Shown one piece after another: positions 43,391 through 52,350 of a stretch of DNA of 64,000 nucleotides (positions are counted from its first letter, which is position 1; every line of letters begins with the position of its first letter). The stretch spans positions 62,001-126,000 of the forward strand of contig NZ_JAEKGC010000005.1 in the NCBI RefSeq assembly GCF_016405885.1, given 5' to 3'. Under the pieces are notes generated by a model. That model saw only the letters and a program-made list of their open reading frames with translations. It searched no databases and was not told the DNA's origin. This DNA is from Arthrobacter sp. MSA 4-2 (lineage in GTDB: Bacteria > Actinomycetota > Actinomycetes > Actinomycetales > Micrococcaceae). The position numbers were made by a program, and so were the translations under genes.

Positions 43391-45151
43391 GTGAGCGAAG
43401 CTTCCCCCACCCATCCGGCCGCAGCGCGCCAGACGTCCGGCTCCCCGGCGGCCCGGCCCGGGTCCCCTGTCGCCCCGAAATACGTGATCGGTATCGACTT
43501 CGGCACGCTCTCCGGGCGCGCCGTCGTGGTGCGGGTGAGCGATGGCGCCGAAGTCGGCTCGGCAGTCACCGAATACCCACACGCCGTCATGGACTCGGTC
43601 CTTGCCGCCACCGGTGCACCGCTTCCCCCCGACTGGGCGCTGCAGGTGCCCGCGGACTATGTCGAGGTCCTCCGCACCGCCGTCCCCGCAGCGGTGCGCG
43701 ACGCCGGCATCTCACCCCAGGACGTCGTCGGCGTGGGAACGGACTTCACTGCCTGCACGATGATCCCCACCACCGCCGACGGCACGCCGCTCAACGAACT
43801 GCCCGGCTACGCCTCCCGTCCCCATGCCTACGTCAAGCTCTGGAAGCACCACGCCGCACAGGGCCAGGCCGACCGCATCAACGAACTCGCCCGGCAGCGC
43901 GGTGAAACCTGGCTGCCCCGGTACGGCGGGCTGATCTCCAGCGAATGGGAGTTCGCCAAGGGACTGCAGCTCCTTGAGGAGGACCCCGAGCTCTACTCCC
44001 GCATGGACCACTGGGTTGAGGCCGCCGACTGGATCGTCTGGCAGCTGACCGGCCGCTACGTCCGCAACGCCTGCACCGCCGGTTACAAGGGCATCCTGCA
44101 GGACGGCGCCTACCCCTCCCGGGAGTTCCTCGCGGCGCTGAACTCGGATTTCGCCTCCTTCGCCGAGGACAAGGTGGAGCATCCCATCGGTGCACTCGCC
44201 TCCGCCGCCGGAACCCTGTCCGCGGAGGCCGCCGGCTGGACCGGGCTGCCGGAGGGCATCGCGGTCGCCGTCGGCAATGTCGACGCCCACGTCACCGCGC
44301 CCGCGGCGCAGGCCACCGACCCCGGGCAGATGGTCGCCATCATGGGAACCTCGACCTGCCACGTGATGAACTCCGAGGCGCTCCGGGAAGTCCCCGGGAT
44401 GTGCGGCGTCGTCGACGGCGGGATCGTCGAGGGACTGTACGGCTATGAGGCCGGGCAGTCAGGGGTGGGAGACATCTTCGCCTGGTTTGTCGCAAACCAG
44501 GTTCCTGCGGACATTTCCGCGGAGGCGGCACGGACAGGACTCAGCGTGCACGAGTACCTGACCGAGCAGGCCCGGAACGAACCCGTCGGCGCCTCGGGCC
44601 TGATCGCCCTCGACTGGCACTCCGGCAACCGCTCGGTCCTCGTCGACCACGAGCTCTCCGGCCTGATCGTGGGGCTGACCCTCGCCACCGCACCTCACGA
44701 GGTGTACCGGGCGCTCCTTGAGGCGACGGCCTTCGGAACCCGGAGGATTGTCGAGGCCTTTAACGACTCAGGGGTCCCGGTGACCGAATTCGTGGCGGCG
44801 GGTGGGCTCATCCGGAACTCCTTCCTGATGCAGACCTACGCGGACGTGCTGAATATGCCCATCTCCGTCATCGGAAGCGCCCAGGGGCCGGCACTCGGCT
44901 CCGCCATCCACGCCGCCGTCGCCGCCGGAGAGTACCCGGACATCTCCGCAGCCGCTGGGGCGATGGGCCGCCTGGAGCGCGCGGCATTCACCCCCGATCC
45001 CGCCAGGGTCGAGGCCTACACCGCGCTGTACGCGGAGTACCGGGAGCTTCACGACTACTTCGGCCGCGGCGGCAACAACGTGATGCGCCGGCTCAAGGCG
45101 ATGCGGCGCTCTGCCCTTTCGGTTTCTCCGGTGCAGGCGGTGTCGGCATGA
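43391..45151 (+). CDS. araB: Ribulokinase
   Basis: A 586-residue FGGY-family kinase phosphorylating L-ribulose to L-ribulose 5-phosphate. The phosphate-1 motif is GIDFGTLSGRAVVVRV (about 34-49), phosphate-2 in MGTSTCHVMNS and the adenosine motif in VAAGGLIRNSFLMQTYADVL. GTG start with GAGG about 8 bases upstream. First gene of araB-araD-araA, with ATGA overlaps between all three. The operon is likely repressed by the LacI-type regulator. Confidence 0.96.
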   Translation: MSEASPTHPAAARQTSGSPAARPGSPVAPKYVIGIDFGTLSGRAVVVRVSDGAEVGSAVTEYPHAVMDSVLAATGAPLPPDWALQVPADYVEVLRTAVPAAVRDAGISPQDVVGVGTDFTACTMIPTTADGTPLNELPGYASRPHAYVKLWKHHAAQGQADRINELARQRGETWLPRYGGLISSEWEFAKGLQLLEEDPELYSRMDHWVEAADWIVWQLTGRYVRNACTAGYKGILQDGAYPSREFLAALNSDFASFAEDKVEHPIGALASAAGTLSAEAAGWTGLPEGIAVAVGNVDAHVTAPAAQATDPGQMVAIMGTSTCHVMNSEALREVPGMCGVVDGGIVEGLYGYEAGQSGVGDIFAWFVANQVPADISAEAARTGLSVHEYLTEQARNEPVGASGLIALDWHSGNRSVLVDHELSGLIVGLTLATAPHEVYRALLEATAFGTRRIVEAFNDSGVPVTEFVAAGGLIRNSFLMQTYADVLNMPISVIGSAQGPALGSAIHAAVAAGEYPDISAAAGAMGRLERAAFTPDPARVEAYTALYAEYRELHDYFGRGGNNVMRRLKAMRRSALSVSPVQAVSA

Positions 45152-45876
45152 CTGGCTTTAGCCCCGCCCTTCAGGAGGCGATCGACCGCACCCGCCGGGA
45201 GGTCGCCGACCTGCACGCCGAACTCGTGCGCTACGGGCTGGTCGTGTGGACCGGAGGGAACGTCTCGGGCCGGGTGCCTGGAGCGGACCTGTTCGTCATC
45301 AAGCCCAGCGGTGTTGGCTACGACGACCTGTGCGCCGAAAACCAGATCCTGTGCACCCTCGACGGCTCCGTCGTCGCGGGAACCGCAGGATGTGAACGTT
45401 CACCCTCGAGTGACACCGCGGCCCACGCCTATGTCTACCGGCACCTTCCCGAGGTAGGCGGGGTGGTCCATACCCACTCGCCCTACGCCACCGCCTGGGC
45501 GGCCCGCGGCGAGGCGATTCCCTGCGTTCTCACGGCGATGGCCGACGAGTTCGGCGGAGAGGTGCCGGTCGGCCCCTTCGCCGTCATCGGTGATGACTCC
45601 ATCGGCAGGGGCATCGTCGACACCCTGGCAGGGCACCGCTCACGGGCCGTGCTGATGAAGAACCACGGCCCCTTCACCATCGGCAAGGACGCCCGCGACG
45701 CCGTCAAGGCCGCCGTCATGCTCGAGGACGTCGCCCGCACCGTGCACCTCTCCCGCCAGCTGGGGGAGCCCGCGGCCATCGCCGACGCCCACATCGATTC
45801 TCTCTTCGAGCGCTACCAGAACGTCTACGGTCAGCCCGCCGCGCAGGCCCCAACCCAGGCAGGAGCCACCCGATGA
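45148..45876 (+). CDS. araD: L-ribulose-5-phosphate 4-epimerase
   Basis: A 242-residue class II aldolase/adducin-family enzyme. Zinc ligands are in [14 protein letters not shown] (His-x-His) and KNHGPFTIG; the substrate loop is [13 protein letters not shown]. It converts L-ribulose 5-phosphate to D-xylulose 5-phosphate, the step that joins arabinose to the pentose phosphate pathway. It overlaps araB by ATGA and araA by ATGA. An operator-like palindrome lies inside it at 45390-45403. Confidence 0.96.
   Translation: MTGFSPALQEAIDRTRREVADLHAELVRYGLVVWTGGNVSGRVPGADLFVIKPSGVGYDDLCAENQILCTLDGSVVAGTAGCERSPSSDTAAHAYVYRHLPEVGGVVHTHSPYATAWAARGEAIPCVLTAMADEFGGEVPVGPFAVIGDDSIGRGIVDTLAGHRSRAVLMKNHGPFTIGKDARDAVKAAVMLEDVARTVHLSRQLGEPAAIADAHIDSLFERYQNVYGQPAAQAPTQAGATR
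45390..45403. promoter_or_regulatory. Operator-like palindrome inside araD
   Basis: GTGAACGTTCAC (45392-45403) is a perfect 12-base palindrome; with AT before it the half-site matches the upstream operator at 43312. It encodes part of [10 protein letters not shown] of AraD. A downstream internal operator is common in LacI-type circuits, but chance or codon constraint is possible. Confidence 0.5.
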
Positions 45877-47387
45877 CCTCACTTCGCACCACCTTCGACA
45901 GCTACGAAATCTGGTTCCTCACCGGCAGCCAGGACCTCTACGGCGAGGAGACCCTCGCCCAGGTGGAGTTGCAGTCCCAGGAGATCGTAAAGATCCTCAA
46001 CGACTCCGGACTGCCAGTGGAGGTCGTCTGGAAGCCGACCCTCAAGGACTCGGATTCGATCCGCAGGATGGCCCTGGAGGCCAACGCGGCGGACAACGCC
46101 ATCGGCATCATTGCCTGGATGCACACCTTCAGCCCCGCCAAGATGTGGATCGCGGGCCTGGACGCGCTGCGGAAGCCGCTGCTGCATCTCCACACCCAGA
46201 TCAACGTCGCCCTGCCCTGGGCCGAGATCGACTTCGACTTCATGAACCTCAACCAGGCCGCGCACGGCGACCGCGAGTTCGGGTACATCCAGTCGCGGCT
46301 CGGCGTCCCGCGCAAGACCGTCGTCGGGCACGTCACCAACCCGGCCGTCACCGGCCAGGTCTCCAGCTGGCAACGCGCCTGCGCAGGCTGGGCCGCCGTT
46401 CACGAACTGAAGGTCGCCCGCTTCGGCGACAACATGCGCTATGTCGCCGTCACCGAGGGGGACAAGACCGAGGCCGAACTGCGCTTCGGCGTCTCGGTCA
46501 ACACGTGGGGCATCAACGACCTCGTCGAGGTCGTCGACGCCCAGCCTGAGCACCTCATCGACGAGCTCGTCGCCGAATACGAGGAAAGCTACGACGTGGC
46601 CCCGGAACTGCGGCGCGGCGGCGAACGCCACGAGTCGCTGCGCTACGGCGCCCGCCTCGAGCTGGGCCTTCTTTCCTTCCTCGAGGCCGGCGGCTTCGGT
46701 GCGTTCACGACGAGTTTCGAGGACCTCGGCGGCCTGCGGCAGCTTCCGGGCCTCGCCGTGCAGCGGCTGATGGCCAAGGGCTACGGCTTCGGCGCCGAAG
46801 GCGACTGGAAGACCGCCGTCCTGGTGCGCGCCGCGAAGGTCATGGGTGCGGGCCTGCCCGGCGGCGCCTCGCTGATGGAGGACTACACCTACCACCTTGT
46901 CCCGGGGGAGGAGAAGATCCTTGGAGCCCACATGCTCGAGATCTGCCCCACCCTGACGACGGCGCGTCCCTCCCTTGAGGTGCACCCGCTGGGAATCGGC
47001 GGCAGGGAGGACCCGGTTCGGCTCGTGTTCGACACCGATCCCGGGCCCGGCGTCGTCGTCGCACTCTCCGACATGCGCGACCGGTTCCGGCTCACCGCCA
47101 ATGCCGTCGACGTCGTGCCGCCGGACGCCCCGCTGCCGAACCTCCCGGTGGCCCGTGCGGTCTGGAAACCCGCACCGGACCTCGCAACCTCGGCTGCGGC
47201 CTGGCTCAGCGCCGGTGCAGCCCACCACACGGTGCTCAGCACAGCGGTCGGACTCGACGTCTTCGAGGACTTCGCCGTGATCGCCGAAACCGAACTCCTG
47301 CGCATCGACGACTCGACGACCCTGCGGGAATTCCAGCGCGAACTGCGCTGGAACGCGGCCTACTACCGGCTCGCCTCAAAACTGTAA
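45873..47387 (+). CDS. araA: L-arabinose isomerase
   Basis: A 504-residue isomerase converting L-arabinose to L-ribulose. The N-terminus [31 protein letters not shown] and the central [21 protein letters not shown] (in part) are diagnostic; metal-binding residues lie in the central barrel and in the C-terminal MLEICPTLT. Standard length. It is the third gene of araBDA and is followed 53 bases later by the transport genes. Confidence 0.97.
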   Translation: MTSLRTTFDSYEIWFLTGSQDLYGEETLAQVELQSQEIVKILNDSGLPVEVVWKPTLKDSDSIRRMALEANAADNAIGIIAWMHTFSPAKMWIAGLDALRKPLLHLHTQINVALPWAEIDFDFMNLNQAAHGDREFGYIQSRLGVPRKTVVGHVTNPAVTGQVSSWQRACAGWAAVHELKVARFGDNMRYVAVTEGDKTEAELRFGVSVNTWGINDLVEVVDAQPEHLIDELVAEYEESYDVAPELRRGGERHESLRYGARLELGLLSFLEAGGFGAFTTSFEDLGGLRQLPGLAVQRLMAKGYGFGAEGDWKTAVLVRAAKVMGAGLPGGASLMEDYTYHLVPGEEKILGAHMLEICPTLTTARPSLEVHPLGIGGREDPVRLVFDTDPGPGVVVALSDMRDRFRLTANAVDVVPPDAPLPNLPVARAVWKPAPDLATSAAAWLSAGAAHHTVLSTAVGLDVFEDFAVIAETELLRIDDSTTLREFQRELRWNAAYYRLASKL

Positions 47388-47400
47388 TCCACGCAGCAAC

Positions 47401-47420
47401 CCCGGGCGACGGCGCCCGGG
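47401..47420 (+). other. Hairpin between araA and the transport genes
   Basis: An 8-bp stem with a 4-base loop covers 47401-47420, 13 bases after the araA stop and 21 before the binding protein. No T tract. It could partly separate metabolic and transport transcripts, or be a processing site. Confidence 0.4.
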
Positions 47421-47440
47421 CCGACGAAAGGGAAACCCCT

Positions 47441-48559
47441 ATGAACAAGAACTTCCTCAAGGGCATCGCCGCAGCCGGCGTGCTCGCGCTCAGCCTGAGC
47501 GCCTGCGGCGGCAGCCGCGGCGGAAACGCCGGAGCGGAAGGCGGCGAAGGCTCGAACGAAGGCGCCAAGATCGGCGTCGCGATGCCCACCCAGCAGTCCG
47601 AACGCTGGATCGCCGACGGCGAGAACGTCAAGAGCCAGCTCGAGGAACTCGGTTACGAGGTCGACCTCCAGTACGCGAACGACGACATTCCCACCCAGGT
47701 CTCACAGATCGAAAACATGATCAACGGCGGCGCGAAGGCGCTCGTCATCGCTTCGATCGACGGCACCACCCTCACAAGCGTCCTCGACACCGCCGAATCC
47801 CAGGACATCCCCGTCATCGCCTATGACCGCCTGATCAACGGCTCCGAGACCGTCGACTACTACACGACGTTCGACAACTTCGAGGTCGGCGTCCAGCAGG
47901 CGACCTCCCTGCTGACCGGGCTCGGCGTCCTCGATGAGAACGGCGAGGAAACCGGCGAGAAGGGGCCCTTCAACGTCGAGCTCTTCGCCGGAAGCCCCGA
48001 CGACAACAACGCCACCTTCTTCTGGGACGGCGCAATGGAAGTCCTTCAGCCCCACCTCGACAGCGGCGTGCTGACGGTTCCCAGCGGCCAGACCGACTTC
48101 GAGCAGGCCGCGATCCTGCGCTGGCTCCCCGACACCGCCCAGGACCGCATGGAGGACCTCCTCACCGTCGGCGAAGGCAAGCGCCTCGACGGCGTCCTCT
48201 CGCCCTACGACGGCCTCTCAATCGGCATCATCTCCGCGCTGACCTCCGGCGGGTACTCCAAGGACGACCTGCCCGTGGTCACGGGCCAGGACGCCGAGGT
48301 CGGCTCGGTGAAGTCCATCATCGCCGGCGAGCAGTACTCGACGATCTTCAAGGACGTCCGGGAACTCGGCAAGCGCGCCGTCACCATGGTCGATTCCCTG
48401 ATGAAGGGCGAGGAGCCGGAGGTCAACGACGAGGAGACCTACGACAACGGCGAGAAGATCGTTCCCTCCTACCTGCTCGAATCGGAAATCGTCACCAAGG
48501 ACAACTACGAGAAGAGCCTGGTCGAAACCGGTTACTACACCGAAGACGACCTGAAGTAG
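47441..48559 (+). CDS. chvE: Sugar-binding lipoprotein, ChvE type
   Basis: A 372-residue lipoprotein with lipobox ALSLSAC (Cys about 23) and a periplasmic-binding-protein domain of the ChvE/multiple monosaccharide type: [59 protein letters not shown]. It captures L-arabinose, or related aldoses, for the GguAB-type importer below. It lies 53 bases after araA. Its stop codon is the start of a tandem repeat array. Confidence 0.93.
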   Translation: MNKNFLKGIAAAGVLALSLSACGGSRGGNAGAEGGEGSNEGAKIGVAMPTQQSERWIADGENVKSQLEELGYEVDLQYANDDIPTQVSQIENMINGGAKALVIASIDGTTLTSVLDTAESQDIPVIAYDRLINGSETVDYYTTFDNFEVGVQQATSLLTGLGVLDENGEETGEKGPFNVELFAGSPDDNNATFFWDGAMEVLQPHLDSGVLTVPSGQTDFEQAAILRWLPDTAQDRMEDLLTVGEGKRLDGVLSPYDGLSIGIISALTSGGYSKDDLPVVTGQDAEVGSVKSIIAGEQYSTIFKDVRELGKRAVTMVDSLMKGEEPEVNDEETYDNGEKIVPSYLLESEIVTKDNYEKSLVETGYYTEDDLK

Positions 48560-48644
48560 GCACAGCCCGAAGTAGGCCCGGCCTGAAGTAAGCATGGCCT
48601 GAAGTAAGCACGGCCTGAAGTAAACACGGCCTGAAGTAAACACA
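48551..48644. repeat. 16-bp tandem repeat, about six copies
   Basis: Units based on CTGAAGTAARCACGGC begin at 48551, 48568, 48583, 48599, 48615 and 48631; the first two units differ more. The first unit contains the last codons and TAG stop of the ChvE-type gene. Each unit has TAG or TAA at the same place. It lies directly upstream of a hairpin. Confidence 0.9.
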
Positions 48645-48646
48645 GT

Positions 48647-48672
48647 GCCGGGCGGCGGTGATGCCGCCCGGC
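48647..48672 (+). terminator. Intra-operon hairpin after the binding protein
   Basis: A perfect 10-bp GC-rich stem (48647-48656 with 48663-48672) with a 6-base loop, right after the repeat array and 46 bases before the ATPase gene. No T tract follows. Likely limits or stabilises mRNA so that binding protein exceeds ATPase/permease. Confidence 0.7.
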
Positions 48673-48717
48673 CTGCTGTTCAGCACATCGATTACTCCAA
48701 CTTCCAAAGGACGCTCA

Positions 48718-50247
48718 ATGACCGAGCACATTCTTGAGATGCGTGGGATCAGCAAGACCTTCCCCGGGGTCAAGGCCCTCTCCGACGTGAACCTCGCGGT
48801 GTCGCGGGGCGAGGTTCATGCGATCTGCGGTGAGAACGGCGCAGGCAAGTCGACCCTCATGAAGGTGCTGTCCGGCGTCTACCCGCACGGCACCTACGAG
48901 GGCGACATTCGATTCGAGAGCGTTGCCGTCTCCTTCAAGGACATCAAGGACAGCGAACACAGCGGCATCGTGATCATTCACCAGGAGCTGGCGCTGTCGC
49001 CGTACCTCTCCGTCGCCGAGAACATCTTCCTCGGCAACGAGCGCTCAAGCCGGGGCTTCATCGACTGGAATGAAACCAATGTCGAGGCGGCCAAGCTGCT
49101 CAAGCGCGTCGGGCTGACGCTCAATCCGGTGGTGCGGGCCGGCGATATCGGGGTCGGCAAGCAGCAGCTCGTGGAGATCGCCAAGGCGCTCTCGAAGAAC
49201 GTGAAGCTGCTCATCCTCGATGAGCCGACGGCCGCGCTCAACGACGAGGACTCGGCGCACCTGCTGGGCCTGGTGAAGGGGCTGCGTGATGAAGGGGTCA
49301 CCTCCATCATCATCAGCCACAAGCTCAATGAGATCCGCGCCATCGCCGACTCCGTGACCATCCTGCGCGACGGCAGGACCATCGAGACGCTGAGCCTCCA
49401 CGACGGTTCGGTCACCGAGGACCGCATCATCAAGGGCATGGTCGGCCGCGAGCTGAAGAACCGCTACCCGGAACGCACGCCCTCGATCGGGGACGAAATC
49501 CTTCGGGTCGAAGACTGGACCGTGCACCACCCGCAGGAGCACTCACGGGTCGTCGTGGACCGCGCCAACCTCAGCGTGCGGGCCGGGGAGATCGTCGGAA
49601 TCGCGGGCCTCATGGGCGCCGGACGGACCGAACTTGCGATGAGCATCTTCGGGCGCAGCTACGGCTCGAACATCTCCGGGAAGCTGTACAAGGACGGCAA
49701 GGAGATCTCGGCCCGCACGGTCAGCGAGGCCATCCGCCACGGCATCGCCTACGCCACCGAGGACCGCAAGCGCTACGGGCTGAACCTCCTCGACGACATC
49801 AAGCGCAATATCTCCGGCGCCGCACTGGGCAAGCTCGCCCGGCGCGGCTGGGTCGACAGCGGACGCGAAGCGGTCGTGGCCGGGGGATACCGGACCTCGA
49901 TGAACATCAAGGCACCCTCGGTCACCTCCGTGACGGGGAAGCTCTCGGGAGGGAACCAGCAGAAAGTGGTGCTCTCCAAGTGGATGTTCGCCGATCCGGA
50001 TGTGCTCATCCTCGATGAGCCCACGCGCGGCATCGACGTCGGCGCCAAGTACGAGATCTACACGATCATCAATTCGCTCGCGGCCCAGGGCAAGGCGGTG
50101 GTCGTCATCTCCTCGGAGCTGCCGGAACTGCTGGGCATCTGCGACCGCATCTACACCCTCGCCGAGGGCTCGATCACCGCCGAGGTACCGATCGGTGAGG
50201 CGACACCCGAGCTCCTCATGCAGCACATGACAAAGGAAAAGGACTGA
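48718..50247 (+). CDS. gguA: Sugar ABC transporter ATPase with two ATP-binding domains (GguA/MmsA-like)
   Basis: A 509-residue ATPase with duplicated domains. The first has Walker [15 protein letters not shown] (about 37-50), signature [17 protein letters not shown] and Walker [13 protein letters not shown]; the second has degenerate Walker [18 protein letters not shown] and signature [14 protein letters not shown]. Matches GguA/MmsA, the partner of ChvE. It powers uptake with the permease 5 bases downstream. Start ATG with AAAGGA upstream. Confidence 0.95.
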   Translation: MTEHILEMRGISKTFPGVKALSDVNLAVSRGEVHAICGENGAGKSTLMKVLSGVYPHGTYEGDIRFESVAVSFKDIKDSEHSGIVIIHQELALSPYLSVAENIFLGNERSSRGFIDWNETNVEAAKLLKRVGLTLNPVVRAGDIGVGKQQLVEIAKALSKNVKLLILDEPTAALNDEDSAHLLGLVKGLRDEGVTSIIISHKLNEIRAIADSVTILRDGRTIETLSLHDGSVTEDRIIKGMVGRELKNRYPERTPSIGDEILRVEDWTVHHPQEHSRVVVDRANLSVRAGEIVGIAGLMGAGRTELAMSIFGRSYGSNISGKLYKDGKEISARTVSEAIRHGIAYATEDRKRYGLNLLDDIKRNISGAALGKLARRGWVDSGREAVVAGGYRTSMNIKAPSVTSVTGKLSGGNQQKVVLSKWMFADPDVLILDEPTRGIDVGAKYEIYTIINSLAAQGKAVVVISSELPELLGICDRIYTLAEGSITAEVPIGEATPELLMQHMTKEKD

Positions 50248-50252
50248 ACCCC

Positions 50253-51488
50253 ATGGCTTCGACCCTTACCGACGCCGCTCTCAAACCCGCGGCGCCCACA
50301 CTGACCGATGCCGGAAGGTTCCTAGCGAGCAGGCTCCGCCAGATCGGCATCTTCGTAGCGCTCCTGGTGATCGTCACGCTGTTCCAAGTGCTGACCGCCG
50401 GCAAGCTGCTGCAACCGGACAACGTCTCCAACATCATCGTGCAGAACAGCTACATCCTGCTGCTCGCGATCGGCATGGTGATGATTATCGTCGCCGGACA
50501 CATCGACCTCTCCGTGGGCTCGGTCGCCGCGTTCGTGGGCGCCATGTCCGGCATCATGATCCAGGACTGGAACATGCCCTGGTGGCTCGCCTTCACCGCC
50601 TCGCTCGTCATCGGCGGCCTGGTCGGGGCGTGGCAGGGTTTCTGGGTGGCCTACATGGGGATCCCCGCATTCATCGTGACCCTCGCGGGAATGCTCGTCT
50701 TCCGCGGACTCACGCAGATCACCCTCGAAAACCGGCGCATCACGGGGTTCCCTGCCGAGTACCGTCAGCTGGGCGGCGGGTTCCTGTTCCCCGGCCTTTT
50801 CCCGGCCGACACGAACATCCTCGACTGGACCACCGTGGGCCTCGGAGTCCTCGCCGCCGGGCTGCTCATCGGCAGCCAGCTGCGCGGAAGGGCGACGCGC
50901 GCCAAGCTGAAGCTCGATGACGAACCGATGGCCTGGTTCGCGACGAAGCTGGCCTTCGGCGCCGTCGTCATCCTCGGCCTGACCTACCTGCTGGCCAGCT
51001 CGCGCAGCGGAACCCCCATCGTCCTCGTGGTGCTGGGACTTCTGGTGGTGACCTACAGCGCAGTGATGGGCAACAGCGTCTTCGGCCGGCACATCTACGC
51101 CCGGGGCGGCAACCTCCAAGCAGCGCAGCTCTCAGGGGTCAACACCAAGAAGATCGATTTCTACCTCTTCGTGAATATGGGTGTGCTCGCCGCGCTGGCG
51201 GGGTTGATTTTCACGGGCCGCCTCAACTCGGCGGGTCCCGGTGCCGGAAACCTCTTCGAGCTCGACGCCATCGCCGCGGCCTTCATCGGCGGAGCAGCGG
51301 TCACCGGAGGGGTCGGAACGGTGATCGGCGCCATCACGGGCGGACTGATCATGGGCGTGCTCAACAACGGCATGTCCCTGCTCGGGGTGGGAAGTGACTA
51401 CCAGCAGTTCATCAAGGGAATGGTGCTCCTGCTCGCAGTTGGCTTCGACGTCTTCAACAAGCGACGTGCATCGAGCGCACTCAAATAA
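50253..51488 (+). CDS. gguB: Sugar ABC transporter permease (GguB/MmsB-like)
   Basis: A 411-residue permease with at least nine hydrophobic helices. ILLLAIGMVMIIVAGHIDLS is the conserved block of the AraH/XylH/GguB family; IGAITGGLIMGVLNNGMSLL is near the C-terminus. It lies 5 bases after the ATPase gene and ends the arabinose operon; a strong terminator follows at 51547. Confidence 0.94.
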   Translation: MASTLTDAALKPAAPTLTDAGRFLASRLRQIGIFVALLVIVTLFQVLTAGKLLQPDNVSNIIVQNSYILLLAIGMVMIIVAGHIDLSVGSVAAFVGAMSGIMIQDWNMPWWLAFTASLVIGGLVGAWQGFWVAYMGIPAFIVTLAGMLVFRGLTQITLENRRITGFPAEYRQLGGGFLFPGLFPADTNILDWTTVGLGVLAAGLLIGSQLRGRATRAKLKLDDEPMAWFATKLAFGAVVILGLTYLLASSRSGTPIVLVVLGLLVVTYSAVMGNSVFGRHIYARGGNLQAAQLSGVNTKKIDFYLFVNMGVLAALAGLIFTGRLNSAGPGAGNLFELDAIAAAFIGGAAVTGGVGTVIGAITGGLIMGVLNNGMSLLGVGSDYQQFIKGMVLLLAVGFDVFNKRRASSALK

Positions 51489-51546
51489 AAAATCGGCGGG
51501 GCCGCGTAACCTTTGCGGCAACGCGGACGATTACCTGTGTGTAAGT

Positions 51547-51600
51547 GCCGCACCGAGGCTTATCCCCCATTGGGTCTCGGTGCGGCCTTTCTTCTTTTGA
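51547..51600 (+). terminator. Rho-independent terminator of the arabinose operon
   Basis: A perfect 11-bp stem (51547-51557 with 51576-51586), an 18-base loop and a T-rich tail (CCTTTCTTCTTTT), 59 bases after the permease stop. Confidence 0.88.
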
Positions 51601-51613
51601 GGGGACCAGTGCC

Positions 51614-51633
51614 CCGGCCGGCCGGCCGGCCGG
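51614..51633. repeat. Five tandem CCGG units
   Basis: Five perfect CCGG copies form a 20-base self-complementary tract just beyond the terminator. The rest of this 307-base gap up to the sigma factor gene shows no ORF and no clear promoter. Confidence 0.9.
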
Positions 51634-51795
51634 TAAAACCCGGCCGGCGCCTCCTGATCCGTGCAGGCCGGCCAATGCGGAACGCCCTTCCTTCCGCGCA
51701 GCGCGACGCGCCCGCCGAAGAGCGGCAGGCCTTCCACCCCCTGCGCTACCCAGCGGATAAGCTGACTTCTCCACCCACCCTTCGCGAGGAAATCC

Positions 51796-52350
51796 ATGGT
51801 CCGCATGCTGCCAGACGAAGCGCTCGCACGCGCTCAGAAGGGGGACCCGGCAGCCTTTGAATGGATCTACTCACAGCTCAGCCCACTGGTGCTCGGCTAC
51901 TTCTCGGGCCGGGGTGCCGAGGATCCGGAAGGCCTGACCCAGGAGGTCTTCCTCACGGTCTTCACCAAGCTCACGTCGCTTCAGGGTGGGCCGGGGGAGC
52001 TGCGGACGTTCGTTTTTTCGGTTGCCCATGCCCGGTGGGTCGATGAGGTCCGCAAAAGGGCGCGCGGCCCCCTGCTCACCGGGTACGAGCCCGACGCCGA
52101 TTCCCGCACCAGCGCGTCGGCCGAATCCGTGGCACTCAACCGGTTCGGTGAAGGCAATATCGAGGAACTCCTGACGGCGCTCAAGGACGAGCACCGGGAG
52201 GTCCTGCTGCTGCGCATCGTTGCCGGGCTTTCGCTTGAGCAGGTCGGGGACGTGATGGGCAGGTCGACAGGCTCGATCAAACAGCTACAGCGGCGGGGGC
52301 TGCTCCGTCTGAAGGAACTTGTGGAACTCAACCAAAAAGAGGCGTCATGA
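51796..52350 (+). CDS. RNA polymerase sigma factor, sigma-70 (ECF-like)
   Basis: A 184-residue sigma factor with region 2 (FEWIYSQLSPLVLGYFSGRG, AEDPEGLTQEVFLTVFTKLT, then FVFSVAHARWVDEVRKR) and region 4 (LKDEHREVLLLRIVAGLSLE, QVGDVMGRSTGSIKQLQRRG). No regions 1 or 3, so ECF-type. ATG with GAGG about 6 bases upstream. It overlaps the next gene by ATGA. The partner at 52347 may be the anti-sigma-like or effector protein. No obvious autoregulatory promoter is seen. Confidence 0.93.
   Translation: MVRMLPDEALARAQKGDPAAFEWIYSQLSPLVLGYFSGRGAEDPEGLTQEVFLTVFTKLTSLQGGPGELRTFVFSVAHARWVDEVRKRARGPLLTGYEPDADSRTSASAESVALNRFGEGNIEELLTALKDEHREVLLLRIVAGLSLEQVGDVMGRSTGSIKQLQRRGLLRLKELVELNQKEAS

Noticed and set aside
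45879..47228. Minus-strand ORF of 449 codons
   Set aside because: Antisense of araA; no domain.
48551..48644. Possible CRISPR-like array
   Set aside because: The units are contiguous with no spacers and no cas gene is nearby; it is a simple tandem repeat.
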